From positions 1-26,303 of the forward strand of contig JAIITD010000009.1 of NCBI GenBank assembly GCA_022737715.1: a stretch of 26,303 nt of DNA. Direction: 5' to 3'. Each line of letters starts with the position of its first letter. The stretch's first letter is position 1. Positions 8,118-14,924 of this stretch are shown piece after piece. The notes under the pieces were generated by a model. The model searched no databases. It saw nothing but the letters and a program-made list of their open reading frames with translations, and was not told the origin of the DNA. Made by a program: the position numbers and the translations under genes. The stretch is from Veillonella sp. Lineage in GTDB: Bacteria; Bacillota; Negativicutes; Veillonellales; Veillonellaceae.

Positions 8118-8933
8118 ATGTCTAATTTCATCACTCCTAACGAATTACTACCTATCATGGATGAGGTTATTATCCTTGATGCTAGAGGGTTTGAAGATTA
8201 TAAACGAGGCCATATCAAAGGTGCTTTTCCTGTAGATATAGATAAGGATTTGACAGGCCCTATCGGTGAACATGGCGGTCGTCATCCGTTGCCGGATATG
8301 GAACAATTGGCGAAAACCTTTGAGACATTTGGTATTAATGAACACTCCAAGGTTGTTGTCTATGATTCTTGGATTTTCTTGGCCGGTCGTCTTTGGTGGA
8401 CCTTGCGTTACATGGGCCTTAAGGATGTACGCGTTTTATCTGGTGGTATTGAACGATGGGTGAAAGAAGGTCATTTGTTGACTAAGGATCCTACGCCTTT
8501 GCCTACGGAACCAACGACATTTAATTATACATTGCAAACGGATATGACCATGAGTCGTAACGAGGTATTAGAGGCGAGTAAGTCCGGTTCTCATGTTATC
8601 GTCGATGCTCGCGCTCCAGAACGTTATGATGGTTCTGTAGTCGATGTTATGGATGGCATGACAGGCCATATTCCAGGGGCTGTTAATCATTTTTATGAAA
8701 GTGGTTATACCTCGGAAGGTCCACGGTCTATTAAGGACTTAGAAAATGAGTTCTATAATGAAATCTATCAACAAAAACCGGTAGTTACCTATTGTGGATC
8801 TGGCGTTACCGCATGTAATGCTCTACTTGTTATGAGTGAAGCAGGTCTTAATTCAGCTTTATATGTAGGTAGTTCCAGTGATTGGGTAACCTACGATGAA
8901 TTCCCAATTCAAACGGGGGTCGAAACATTATGA
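8118..8933 (+). CDS. Two-domain sulfurtransferase (rhodanese / 3-mercaptopyruvate type)
   Basis: A 271-aa tandem rhodanese protein that moves sulfane sulfur from thiosulfate or 3-mercaptopyruvate to an acceptor. The start at 8118 has AAAGGAG (8106-8112) 5 nt upstream; an ATG at 8103 overlaps that site and is not favoured. The N-terminal domain (about 5-120) includes DARGFEDYKRGHIKGA near 21 and has Asp in YDSW where a catalytic Cys would sit, as expected for the inactive domain. The C-terminal domain (about 140-265) has VDARAPERYDG and the active-site loop CGSGVTAC with Cys226. The CG[ST]GVT loop is nearer the mercaptopyruvate sulfurtransferase type than CRKGVT, but substrate preference is uncertain. 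It overlaps the next gene by 4 bp (ATGA). Confidence 0.92.
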   Translation: MSNFITPNELLPIMDEVIILDARGFEDYKRGHIKGAFPVDIDKDLTGPIGEHGGRHPLPDMEQLAKTFETFGINEHSKVVVYDSWIFLAGRLWWTLRYMGLKDVRVLSGGIERWVKEGHLLTKDPTPLPTEPTTFNYTLQTDMTMSRNEVLEASKSGSHVIVDARAPERYDGSVVDVMDGMTGHIPGAVNHFYESGYTSEGPRSIKDLENEFYNEIYQQKPVVTYCGSGVTACNALLVMSEAGLNSALYVGSSSDWVTYDEFPIQTGVETL

Positions 8934-9166
8934 GAATGTTAAACCATATTTTATCGGTCGTTGCATTTGCCTATTTATGCTATCATCTATATACCTACGG
9001 TCCTGGATTGTTCAACGTAACGGTAATGATTATTTTCCTATTATCCGTTGTGGCGAATTACTTTAGATATCGTAAGGAAAGCGAAATGAAAGCCAATGAA
9101 GCATCGCGACAAGCTCGTGCTCAGGCTAAGCATGATCGTAAACATAAACATGCTCGTGAAAGCTAA
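8930..9166 (+). CDS. Small two-helix membrane protein, unknown function
   Basis: A 78-aa protein that starts in the ATGA overlap with the sulfurtransferase stop, implying translational coupling. Residues 5-23 and about 27-46 are hydrophobic, giving two membrane helices. They are followed by a highly basic, Ala/His/Lys/Arg-rich cytoplasmic tail (RKESEMKANEASRQARAQAK and onward). I do not recognise a family. The tail could bind nucleic acid or lipid, but that is speculation. The stop codon lies in the loop of a 7-bp hairpin (GTGAAAG 9156-9162 / CTTTCAC 9167-9173) that lacks a T-tract. Confidence 0.75.
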   Translation: MRMLNHILSVVAFAYLCYHLYTYGPGLFNVTVMIIFLLSVVANYFRYRKESEMKANEASRQARAQAKHDRKHKHARES

Positions 9167-9211
9167 CTTTCACCAATAATATTGTATATATATGCCTTAT
9201 AAGGAGTATCA

Positions 9212-9967
9212 ATGAAATTAATATCTTGGAATGTAAATGGATTGCGTGCAGCCGTAACCAAAGGCTTTATCGATTCCTTTAACGAATTAGATGCGGATAT
9301 TTTCTGCTTGCAAGAAACAAAATTACAACCCCATCAAATTGAACTAGAATTACCAGGCTATGAACAGTTTTGGAATAGCGCAGTCAAAAAAGGCTATAGC
9401 GGAACGGCCGTATTTACACGCATTAAACCGATTGCAGTAACAAATGGTATCGGCATCGAAGAACATGACCAAGAGGGCCGTGTTATTACTGCTGAATTCG
9501 ATAATTTCTATCTTGTTTGCTGCTACACGCCAAATAGTCAACGTGAATTGGCGCGTTTAGATTATCGTATGACTTGGGAAGATGCGTTCCGTGCATATCT
9601 ATTAGAATTGGATAAAAAGAAACCGGTTATTCTCTGTGGTGACCTCAATGTGGCTCACAATGAAATCGATTTGAAAAATCCTAAAACAAATCGCAAGAAC
9701 GCAGGCTTCTCCGATGAAGAACGGGCTAAGATGACAGAATTGTTGGAATCTGGTTTTACCGATACATTCCGTTACTTGTATCCTGATGCGGTTGATGAAT
9801 ATAGCTGGTGGTCTTACATGGGCAAGGCCCGCGATAGAAACGTAGGATGGAGAATTGATTACTTTATTACATCTAAACGCTTAGATGATAAGATTAAAGA
9901 GGCTAAAATTCATCAACAAATCTTCGGCAGTGATCACTGTCCTGTAGAACTCGATATTGAATTATAA
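9212..9967 (+). CDS. xth: Exodeoxyribonuclease III (AP endonuclease, ExoA/Xth family)
   Basis: A 251-aa Mg2+-dependent AP endonuclease and 3'-5' exonuclease of base excision repair. Family residues visible: N7 in SWNVNGLRA, metal-ligand E35 in LQETKL, Y105, the D144-x-N146 pair in GDLNVAH, and the catalytic D241-H242 in GSDHCP. The length suits the ExoA branch (about 250-270 aa). The start has AAGGAG about 7 nt upstream. It follows the 78-aa gene by 45 bp with no terminator, so it may share that transcript. A TATAAT (9963-9968) overlaps its stop codon and may belong to the queC promoter. The protein is complete. Confidence 0.95.
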   Translation: MKLISWNVNGLRAAVTKGFIDSFNELDADIFCLQETKLQPHQIELELPGYEQFWNSAVKKGYSGTAVFTRIKPIAVTNGIGIEEHDQEGRVITAEFDNFYLVCCYTPNSQRELARLDYRMTWEDAFRAYLLELDKKKPVILCGDLNVAHNEIDLKNPKTNRKNAGFSDEERAKMTELLESGFTDTFRYLYPDAVDEYSWWSYMGKARDRNVGWRIDYFITSKRLDDKIKEAKIHQQIFGSDHCPVELDIEL

Positions 9968-10050
9968 TATGTCATATGGTGAAAGCTTAGCCCCATATAT
10001 CTATATTAATGAACAAAGCCTCATCTTCGGATGAGGCTTTCATAAGGAGG
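9963..10050 (+). promoter_or_regulatory. queC leader: -10 box, small hairpin and terminator-type hairpin before the RBS
   Basis: TATAAT at 9963-9968 overlaps the xth stop and would start RNA near 9975, although no good -35 is visible. The RNA would open with a 6-bp hairpin, ATATGG (9974-9979) with CCATAT (9993-9998). It would then meet the terminator-like hairpin at 10015-10040 and the queC ribosome binding site AAGGAGG (10044-10050). This layout is what an attenuator would have. I could not fit a preQ1 aptamer here. Confidence 0.4.
10015..10040 (+). terminator. Terminator or attenuator hairpin with a C(TTCG)G loop, 3 nt before the queC RBS
   Basis: Perfect 11-bp stem AAAGCCTCATC (10015-10025) with GATGAGGCTTT (10030-10040) and an extra-stable TTCG tetraloop closed by C-G. 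The T-run is short (TTT then CAT). It could end xth transcription, but its position immediately before queC means queC must read through it or be attenuated by it. Confidence 0.7.
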
Positions 10051-10054
10051 AACG

Positions 10055-10744
10055 ATGGCACAAAAGCAAAAAGCCGTTGTATTATTTAGCGGCGGTGTAG
10101 ATAGCACAACATGTTTGGCGCTCGCCATTGAGCGATTTGGCAAAGAAAACGTAGTGCCCTTATCCATACAATACGGCCAAAAACATAGCAAGGAATTAGA
10201 GGCAGCGGCCAACGTATTAGCATACTATGGCATAGAAGGAAAGACGATGGATGTAACAAAATTGTTTGCATTCAGTAACTCATCCTTGCTGACGCAGTCT
10301 ACAGAGGCCGTTCCTACTGGTTCCTATAAAGAACAACAAGACGAATATGGGGAAGGACCTGTTAGCACCTATGTGCCATTTAGAAATGGTCTGTTCCTAT
10401 CTGCTGCAGCATCCTTAGCACTATCCCTCGATTGTGGCTATATCTACTATGGCGCCCATGCCGACGATGCGGCTGGCAATGCATACCCAGACTGCACCGA
10501 AACCTTCTACACATCCATGGGTGATGCCATCTTTGAAGGCTCTGGCAAAGAATGCTCCCTTGAAGCACCATTCATCAATAGCAACAAAGCCGACGTAGTC
10601 CGCGAAGGCCTACGCCTTGGCGTACCATACCAACTCACCTGGTCTTGCTATGAAGGCGGTGACCGCCCATGCGGCCATTGCGGCACCTGCATCGACCGCC
10701 AAGAAGCCTTCCGAGCAAACGGAATAGAAGATCCCGCGCTTTAG
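10055..10744 (+). CDS. queC: 7-cyano-7-deazaguanine synthase QueC
   Basis: A 229-aa enzyme that makes preQ0 (7-cyano-7-deazaguanine) from 7-carboxy-7-deazaguanine, ammonia and ATP in the queuosine pathway. It has the PP-loop SGGVDS (12-17) for ATP and a C-terminal zinc site, C198, C206, C209 and C212, in CYEGGDRPCGHCGTC. The length is typical. AAGGAGG lies 4 nt before the ATG. No queD, queE or queF is adjacent. The last codon and TAG stop fall inside the first copy of a 140-bp repeat, so the repeat provides the stop codon. The protein still ends in the family's usual place after GIEDPAL, so function is probably intact. A QueT-like transporter follows beyond the repeats. Confidence 0.95.
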   Translation: MAQKQKAVVLFSGGVDSTTCLALAIERFGKENVVPLSIQYGQKHSKELEAAANVLAYYGIEGKTMDVTKLFAFSNSSLLTQSTEAVPTGSYKEQQDEYGEGPVSTYVPFRNGLFLSAAASLALSLDCGYIYYGAHADDAAGNAYPDCTETFYTSMGDAIFEGSGKECSLEAPFINSNKADVVREGLRLGVPYQLTWSCYEGGDRPCGHCGTCIDRQEAFRANGIEDPAL

Positions 10745-10879
10745 TAGGTGGAGTCCCTCTCCCGAAGCCCCGTTAAATATAGTTGCTCGCCGTTTGGCGG
10801 ACCAATATTAGCATAACGTAAAGAATGCAATTGAGCATAGGCTGCTATGCTAAAGAATTGACTACTTCTACAGAGCGAC
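10740..10879 (+). repeat. 140-bp intergenic repeat, copy 1
   Basis: Begins TTTAGTAGGT and ends CAGAGCGAC. Copy 2 follows directly with the same 140-bp spacing and about 86% identity by eye, with no gaps. Internal hairpins include CGCC/GGCG around GTTT (near 10788-10799) and AGCATAG (10834-10840) / CTATGCT (10845-10851), the latter competing with TTAGCATA (10808-10815) / TATGCTAA (10846-10853). It overlaps the end of queC. Confidence 0.85.
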
Positions 10880-11019
10880 TTTAGTAGGTTGAGGCCCTCT
10901 CCCGAAGCCCTGTTAAATTTAGTTGTTCGCCCTTTGGCGGACCAATGTTAGCATAACTTAAAGAATGCAATTGAGCATATACCGTTATGCAATAGAATTG
11001 ATTGCTTTCGCAGAGCGAC
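10880..11019 (+). repeat. 140-bp intergenic repeat, copy 2
   Basis: A direct tandem copy of 10740-10879 beginning TTTAGTAGGT at 10880. Its last part (10992-11012) is the left arm of a 21-bp perfect inverted repeat with 11071-11091. There is no open frame of note inside. Confidence 0.85.
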
Positions 11020-11060
11020 TTTAGTAGGTCAAGGCCCTAGGCCGAAGACCGTTAAGCTAG
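11020..11060 (+). repeat. 140-bp repeat, partial and diverged copy 3
   Basis: TTTAGTAGGT recurs at 11020-11029, again exactly 140 bp on. Similarity fades after about 40 bases and the rest of the unit is missing. The 3' edge is approximate. Confidence 0.65.
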
Positions 11061-11070
11061 CTGGAGCGGG

Positions 11071-11166
11071 TGCGAAAGCAATCAATTCTATCAGGCACAG
11101 AGTACATTGCCGTAATTCATAAAGTATGCTAATATAAGTGTACCGCCAAACGGCGAACAACTACAT
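11071..11166 (-). repeat. Inverted, diverged copy of the 140-bp repeat
   Basis: Read on the minus strand, this matches the second half of the repeat unit. Positions 11071-11091 are the perfect reverse complement of 10992-11012 (21 bp). Positions 11143-11163 match the reverse complement of 10780-10800 with one mismatch. The middle is degenerate with small indels. The cluster is therefore two direct units, a fragment, and an inverted unit, and its RNA could fold into a large hairpin. Confidence 0.75.
11107..11135 (+). promoter_or_regulatory. Candidate promoter of queT inside the inverted repeat copy
   Basis: -35 TTGCCG (11107-11112), 17-nt spacer, -10 TAATAT (11130-11135) with TGC directly before it (extended -10). 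The expected start near 11142 precedes the riboswitch-like leader. The -10 region belongs to the repeat. Confidence 0.4.
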
Positions 11167-11167
11167 A

Positions 11168-11254
11168 AGACAGTTTGAAACCATCCTGTCTCTAAACAAA
11201 ACTACGGAAATCATAAGCACATTCGAGCATGGTAGTTTTGCCATGCTCTTTTTT
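11168..11254 (+). promoter_or_regulatory. Candidate preQ1-I-type riboswitch with terminator, upstream of queT
   Basis: Hairpin AGACAG (11168-11173) / CTGTCT (11186-11191) with a 12-nt loop that begins with T and ends with C, followed by an A-rich tail with AAAACTA (11198-11204). Class I preQ1 aptamers have a 5-6 bp stem, a similar loop and an A-rich tail ending in a CUA-like element. An intrinsic terminator follows: GAGCATGG (11225-11232) / CCATGCTC (11241-11248), then six T. AAAACTAC (11198-11205) is the exact complement of GTAGTTTT (11232-11239) in the terminator loop, a ready antiterminator. Ligand docking of the A-rich tail would favour termination. The weak point is that loop-tail pairing for the pseudoknot is not clearly canonical. 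Confidence 0.55.
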
Positions 11255-11274
11255 ATTGAAAAGGAGGTGAGTGC

Positions 11275-11766
11275 ATGATCTCTACACGAAAATTGACTAT
11301 TTCTGCTATGGTAGTAGCATTGTATATTGTTCTAATTTATCTCACCCAAGGTATTTCCTTTGGTGCATACCAAATTCGTATAGCCACATCTTTATATGCA
11401 CTTGCTTATGCCTTTCCGTTCTTAATTGTTCCTATGGGCATAGGTAACCTCATTTCTAATTTCTTGTTCGGTGGCCTTGGTATCCTTGATATGGTAGGGG
11501 GCTTTGGTGTTGGTATTTTGACGACCGGTATCATCGTATTGATGCGCCGCGCTGGACTTAGCGCGTGGTGGGCGATGCTGCCAATCATCTTAGTTCCTGC
11601 ATTATGTGTACCATTGTGGCTTAGCCCACTCGTAGGCGTGCCATACTGGGCGTTGGTGATCAATTTATTGATTGGTCAAACGATTCCAGGTGTTGTAGGT
11701 GCTACCTTGGTGAAAGCTCTCGCATCTCGCCGTACAGTAGCCGCTTTGATGAACGCTATTAAATAA
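11275..11766 (+). CDS. queT: QueT-family queuosine precursor transporter
   Basis: A 163-aa integral membrane protein with about five hydrophobic segments (near 10-27, 38-60, 66-90, 96-115 and 120-148). The QueT/DUF988 hallmark YQIRI appears at 32-36, followed by a Gly-rich region (PMGIGNLISNFLFGGLGILD). Family knowledge: QueT proteins are predicted substrate-specific components of energy-coupling-factor importers for queuosine precursors, using a shared ECF module encoded elsewhere. GGAGG (11263-11267) lies 7 nt before the ATG. Its leader carries a riboswitch-like terminator, and queC is the next gene upstream, both supporting the assignment. It is convergent with gdhA. Confidence 0.85.
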   Translation: MISTRKLTISAMVVALYIVLIYLTQGISFGAYQIRIATSLYALAYAFPFLIVPMGIGNLISNFLFGGLGILDMVGGFGVGILTTGIIVLMRRAGLSAWWAMLPIILVPALCVPLWLSPLVGVPYWALVINLLIGQTIPGVVGATLVKALASRRTVAALMNAIK

Positions 11767-11784
11767 CTACATAGCATGTAATAT

Positions 11785-11822
11785 AAAAGGACTGACTTTC
11801 ACAATGGAAAGCCAGTCCTTTT
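11785..11822. terminator. Bidirectional terminator between queT and gdhA
   Basis: A long hairpin, AAAAGGACTG-A-CTTTC (11785-11800) pairing with GGAAAG-C-CAGTCCTTTT (11807-11822), with one A-C mismatch. The A and T flanks suit termination from both sides. Confidence 0.85.
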
Positions 11823-11849
11823 GCTATATGAAATTGTGGGAGAATAACC

Positions 11850-13106
11850 TTAGCAATTGTAGCCACGAAGTGTCGCTTCGATGACAAGTCGTTCGAGAGC
11901 TACCATGTATGCAGCTAGGCGAGGGGCCACATTGTATTTTTGTTGCATTTGCCATACTGCTTCAAAGCTGTTTTGCATATTTCTAGTGAGGCGTTCATTT
12001 ACCTCTTCGAGGGACCAGTAGAAGCCAGCTTTGTTTTGTACCCATTCATAGTAGGACACAACTACACCGCCACCATTAGCAAGTACGTCAGGAATAATAT
12101 CGATGCCTTTTTCAAAGAAGTATGTATCCGCATCATTTGTAGTTGGCCCATTAGCACCTTCTAAGATAATCTTAGCGCGTACATTTTCCATATTGTCCTT
12201 GTTAAGTTGATTTTCAAGGGCTGCTAGATAGAGGATATCTACGTCTTGTGCTAATAATTCTTGTCCCGTAATCGTAGTCATACCTGGTTCGGAGTAACCA
12301 ACCAAGGAACGACCGTGAGAATTAGCGTATTCATAAGCTTTTTCAACATCGAGGCCATTTGGATTATATAGATTAACAGCTACGTCGCCGATAGCTACGA
12401 CCTTAGCACCTGCTTCTGCAATAAGGCGGGCACCTACGGAGCCGACATTACCAAAACCTTGAACTGCGACAGTCATGTTTTTGATGTCTAAGCCTTTTTT
12501 AGCTAAATAGCATTGTAATGCGATAAGGCAACCGCGACCTGTGGCTTCATTACGGCCTAGGGAACCGCCCACTTCGATAGGTTTGCCTGTAACTATACCT
12601 GGGCTCCATTCGCCTTTTAATGTGCTATATTCGTCGACAATCCAGCTCATAATTTGGGCATTCGTATTTACATCTGGCGCAGGAACGTCGGTGTTAACGC
12701 CGATGATAGGTGCAATGCGACGTACAAAGTTACGCGTTAACCGTTCTAATTCGCGAGGGTTTAATGTTTTAGGATCAACCTTGATACCGCCTTTACCGCC
12801 ACCATAAGGGATATTAGCGATAGCATTTTTTATAGTCATCCAAGCCGCTAATGCGCGCACTTCGTTTTCATCGGAATCTGGATGGAAACGGAGACCGCCT
12901 TTTGCACTGCCACGCAATGTGGAATGTTGGCAACGATAGCCTTCATATACGCGAACTTCACCATTATCTAATTGTAGTGGCACGGATACCTTTAGTTCTC
13001 GTTCTGGATGGCGTAGTACTTCATAATCATTTCTAGTATAGCCAAGTTTTTCGGCCGCTACATCGAGTGTGTTTAACATGTTTTCATAAGGATTATAGTT
13101 TTGCAT
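11850..13106 (-). CDS. gdhA: Glutamate dehydrogenase, hexameric family (probably NAD-dependent)
   Basis: A 418-aa enzyme that interconverts glutamate with 2-oxoglutarate plus ammonia. Numbered from Met at 13106: GGLRFHP at 70-76, catalytic K105 in YGGGKGGIK, D145 in PAPDVNT, and the dinucleotide-binding GFGNVG at 217-222. D241 at the end of the second Rossmann strand favours NAD over NADP (inference). The start is set by AGGAGG (complement of 13115-13120) 8 nt upstream; the frame remains open 10 residues further but lacks such a site. It is monocistronic, between the shared terminator and a leader with a 17-bp palindrome that recurs in part before the adjacent symporter gene. Confidence 0.95.
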   Translation of the reverse strand: MQNYNPYENMLNTLDVAAEKLGYTRNDYEVLRHPERELKVSVPLQLDNGEVRVYEGYRCQHSTLRGSAKGGLRFHPDSDENEVRALAAWMTIKNAIANIPYGGGKGGIKVDPKTLNPRELERLTRNFVRRIAPIIGVNTDVPAPDVNTNAQIMSWIVDEYSTLKGEWSPGIVTGKPIEVGGSLGRNEATGRGCLIALQCYLAKKGLDIKNMTVAVQGFGNVGSVGARLIAEAGAKVVAIGDVAVNLYNPNGLDVEKAYEYANSHGRSLVGYSEPGMTTITGQELLAQDVDILYLAALENQLNKDNMENVRAKIILEGANGPTTNDADTYFFEKGIDIIPDVLANGGGVVVSYYEWVQNKAGFYWSLEEVNERLTRNMQNSFEAVWQMQQKYNVAPRLAAYMVALERLVIEATLRGYNC

Positions 13107-13205
13107 ATAAAAGTCCTCCTGATAATTCAGAATCAATGGATCGTTTAAATGTCTTGCTATTTATTGTATTCGACATAAGCGAATAAATACCCTACATACA
13201 ATGTT

Positions 13206-13222
13206 AACTATATTCTATAGTT
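13206..13222. promoter_or_regulatory. Operator-like palindrome upstream of gdhA
   Basis: AACTATATTCTATAGTT: perfect 7-bp arms around TTC, 100 bp upstream of the gdhA start. It contains TTCTATAG, which also occurs upstream of the symporter gene (twice) and of ispE. I could not assign a confident gdhA promoter nearby. Confidence 0.45.
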
Positions 13223-13253
13223 GGATATGATAAAAAACAGTTAGAGCTTTCAC

Positions 13254-13290
13254 AAAAAATAGGGCCCTTATTCCAAAGAATAAAGACTCT
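13254..13290 (-). terminator. Intrinsic terminator of the AGCS symporter gene
   Basis: Read on the minus strand: a hairpin with arms 13278-13290 and 13261-13273 (two mismatches, one G-T pair, loop of 4), followed by six T (complement of 13254-13259). Confidence 0.7.
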
Positions 13291-13308
13291 AAAAATCAGT
13301 ATATTATA

Positions 13309-14769
13309 TTATTTTTCGATTGTATCTTCTACAGGTGTAGCAGGTACAGAGGAGTCCGTAGTTTGACCGTCGCCCCACCATACAATACCGAATGTATGAT
13401 TAAGAACGGAGCGGTTAAATACTGGTGTATCGATACCGGCTTTACGTTGTTTGATGTAATCGTCAAGAGCAAGGCCTGCTGTACGACCCATACGAACGAT
13501 GGAGCTAATATTGGTTAATACCAAGAAGGCCATGAATAAATCGGCCAAGTTCCATACGAGATCAAGGGATGCGATAGAGCCTATAAATGTCATAAGGATT
13601 ACACCGATACGGAATAAATGGAGACAATATTTTTTGTCTGTTAAGTGGCTGATGTTGATTTCACCATAGTAGTAGTTACCGATAAGGGAACTGAAGGAGA
13701 ACATGACGATGAATACAGCAACAGCAGTAGGTGCCCAGGAACCAAGTTCTTGAGCTAGGTTGTGTTGAACAAGTGCTACACCAGTAAGACCTGTTGTGCT
13801 ATAGTCGCCAACCATGAGAACGATGAAAGCAGATGCTGTACAAATAATGAATGTATCAAGGAATACACCAAATGCTTGCACAAGACCTTGTTCTACTGGA
13901 TGGTTAACAGAGGCTGTAGCAGCTGCGTTTGGTACAGAACCTTCACCGGCTTCGTTGGAGAATAGGCCACGTTTAATACCGTTCATTACAGTAGCGCCTA
14001 ATAGGCCGCCACCGGCTGCAGATGGTTCAAATGCAGATGTAACGATTGTATAGATTACATGAGGGAATTGGCTGATATTGGAGATGACTACGAATAAGGC
14101 CGTAGCAATGTAAAGAACAGCCATGATTGGAACGATAATTTCAGATGCTTTTGCAACGCGGTTAATACCACCAAAGATGATAAGACCTACAAGTACAGCT
14201 ACAACAACACCGGTATAGGCTACATCGAAATTGAAAATTTGAAGGGATGCGGCTAATGTGTTGGCTTGTACAGAGTTGTAAATCCAGCCATAGGTAATGC
14301 TGATTAAAATAGCGAATAAAACAGCTAGGAATTTGTTGTTAAGGCCATAGCGGATATAGTAGGCAGGACCGCCGTAGAAACCGCCTTTGGCAACTGGTTC
14401 CTTGTAAATTTGAGCTAGTGTACTTTCAATAAAGCCAGTAGCAGCACCGATAAGGGCGATAACCCACATCCAGAACACGGCACCAGGACCGCCGAGTACA
14501 ACGGCGATAGCGATACCAGCGATGTTACCAACACCTACGCGAGATGCGGTACTAACGCAGAATGCTTGGAATGAGGATACATGGTTCTTTTCTGTTTTAG
14601 AACCTGCACCAGAAGCGACAAGTCGAACCATTTCCTTAAACATGCGGATTTGGACGGCACCAGTAGTCATCGTAAAGAATAGACCAGCACCGATCAGAAT
14701 AAAGATGATCAAGTAGTTCCACAGGTACGTATTGACCGTGGAGACTGCATCATTGAGTAGAGCTTCCAT
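13309..14769 (-). CDS. AGCS-family sodium (or proton):alanine/glycine symporter
   Basis: A 486-aa polytopic carrier that imports alanine, glycine or a related amino acid with Na+ or H+. It has about ten or eleven hydrophobic segments and AGCS-type motifs: an FQAFC..TASRVGVGNIAGIA block near residue 67, GGPGAVFWMW near 92, KGGFYGGPAYYI near 131, and GLFSNEAGEGSVPNAAA near 265. The ATG at 14769 is chosen with AAAGG about 9 nt upstream; a GTG three codons earlier overlaps that site. Neighbouring gdhA suggests a role in amino-acid catabolism or nitrogen supply. Its upstream region carries an extended -10 promoter flanked by two TTCTATAG motifs. Confidence 0.93.
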   Translation of the reverse strand: MEALLNDAVSTVNTYLWNYLIIFILIGAGLFFTMTTGAVQIRMFKEMVRLVASGAGSKTEKNHVSSFQAFCVSTASRVGVGNIAGIAIAVVLGGPGAVFWMWVIALIGAATGFIESTLAQIYKEPVAKGGFYGGPAYYIRYGLNNKFLAVLFAILISITYGWIYNSVQANTLAASLQIFNFDVAYTGVVVAVLVGLIIFGGINRVAKASEIIVPIMAVLYIATALFVVISNISQFPHVIYTIVTSAFEPSAAGGGLLGATVMNGIKRGLFSNEAGEGSVPNAAATASVNHPVEQGLVQAFGVFLDTFIICTASAFIVLMVGDYSTTGLTGVALVQHNLAQELGSWAPTAVAVFIVMFSFSSLIGNYYYGEINISHLTDKKYCLHLFRIGVILMTFIGSIASLDLVWNLADLFMAFLVLTNISSIVRMGRTAGLALDDYIKQRKAGIDTPVFNRSVLNHTFGIVWWGDGQTTDSSVPATPVEDTIEK

Positions 14770-14793
14770 AAAACTCACCTTTCTTTAATAACA

Positions 14794-14842
14794 CTATAGA
14801 ATTTGTATCTATTGTACCAAAAAATGAGATATTCTTCTATAG
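14794..14842 (-). promoter_or_regulatory. Symporter promoter flanked by two CTATAG motifs
   Basis: On the minus strand, TGGTACAAT (complement of 14811-14819) is an extended -10 element. CTATAG cores lie at 14837-14842 (inside palindrome TTCTATAGAA, 14835-14844) and at 14794-14799. Their centres are 43 bp apart, about four helical turns, on either side of the -10 box. Confidence 0.45.
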
Positions 14843-14852
14843 AATATAACAA

Positions 14853-14893
14853 ACACGCATACATTAATATAAATTATATCTATGTATGCGTGT
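14853..14893 (-). terminator. Stem-loop after the ispE-GntR operon, probable terminator
   Basis: A perfect 12-bp inverted repeat, ACACGCATACAT (14853-14864) with ATGTATGCGTGT (14882-14893). The 17-nt AT-rich loop can itself pair. On the minus strand it is followed by TTTGTT, a poor T-tract, so an operator role is also possible. Confidence 0.5.
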
Positions 14894-14924
14894 AAAATGT
14901 AGCAAAGTATGCAATTATTAAGTG

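Noticed and set aside
9973..10014. A preQ1 riboswitch before queC
   Set aside because: The hairpin loop and following sequence lack the A-rich tail ending in CUA and any clear pseudoknot pairing. Only a generic leader structure is supported.
10740..11166. A CRISPR array
   Set aside because: The repeats are 140 bp, contiguous, diverged and partly inverted, with no short identical repeats separated by unique spacers and no cas genes.
10740..11166. An insertion sequence or transposon remnant
   Set aside because: No transposase fragment or flanking target duplication is visible. A non-autonomous element remains possible but cannot be shown from one locus.
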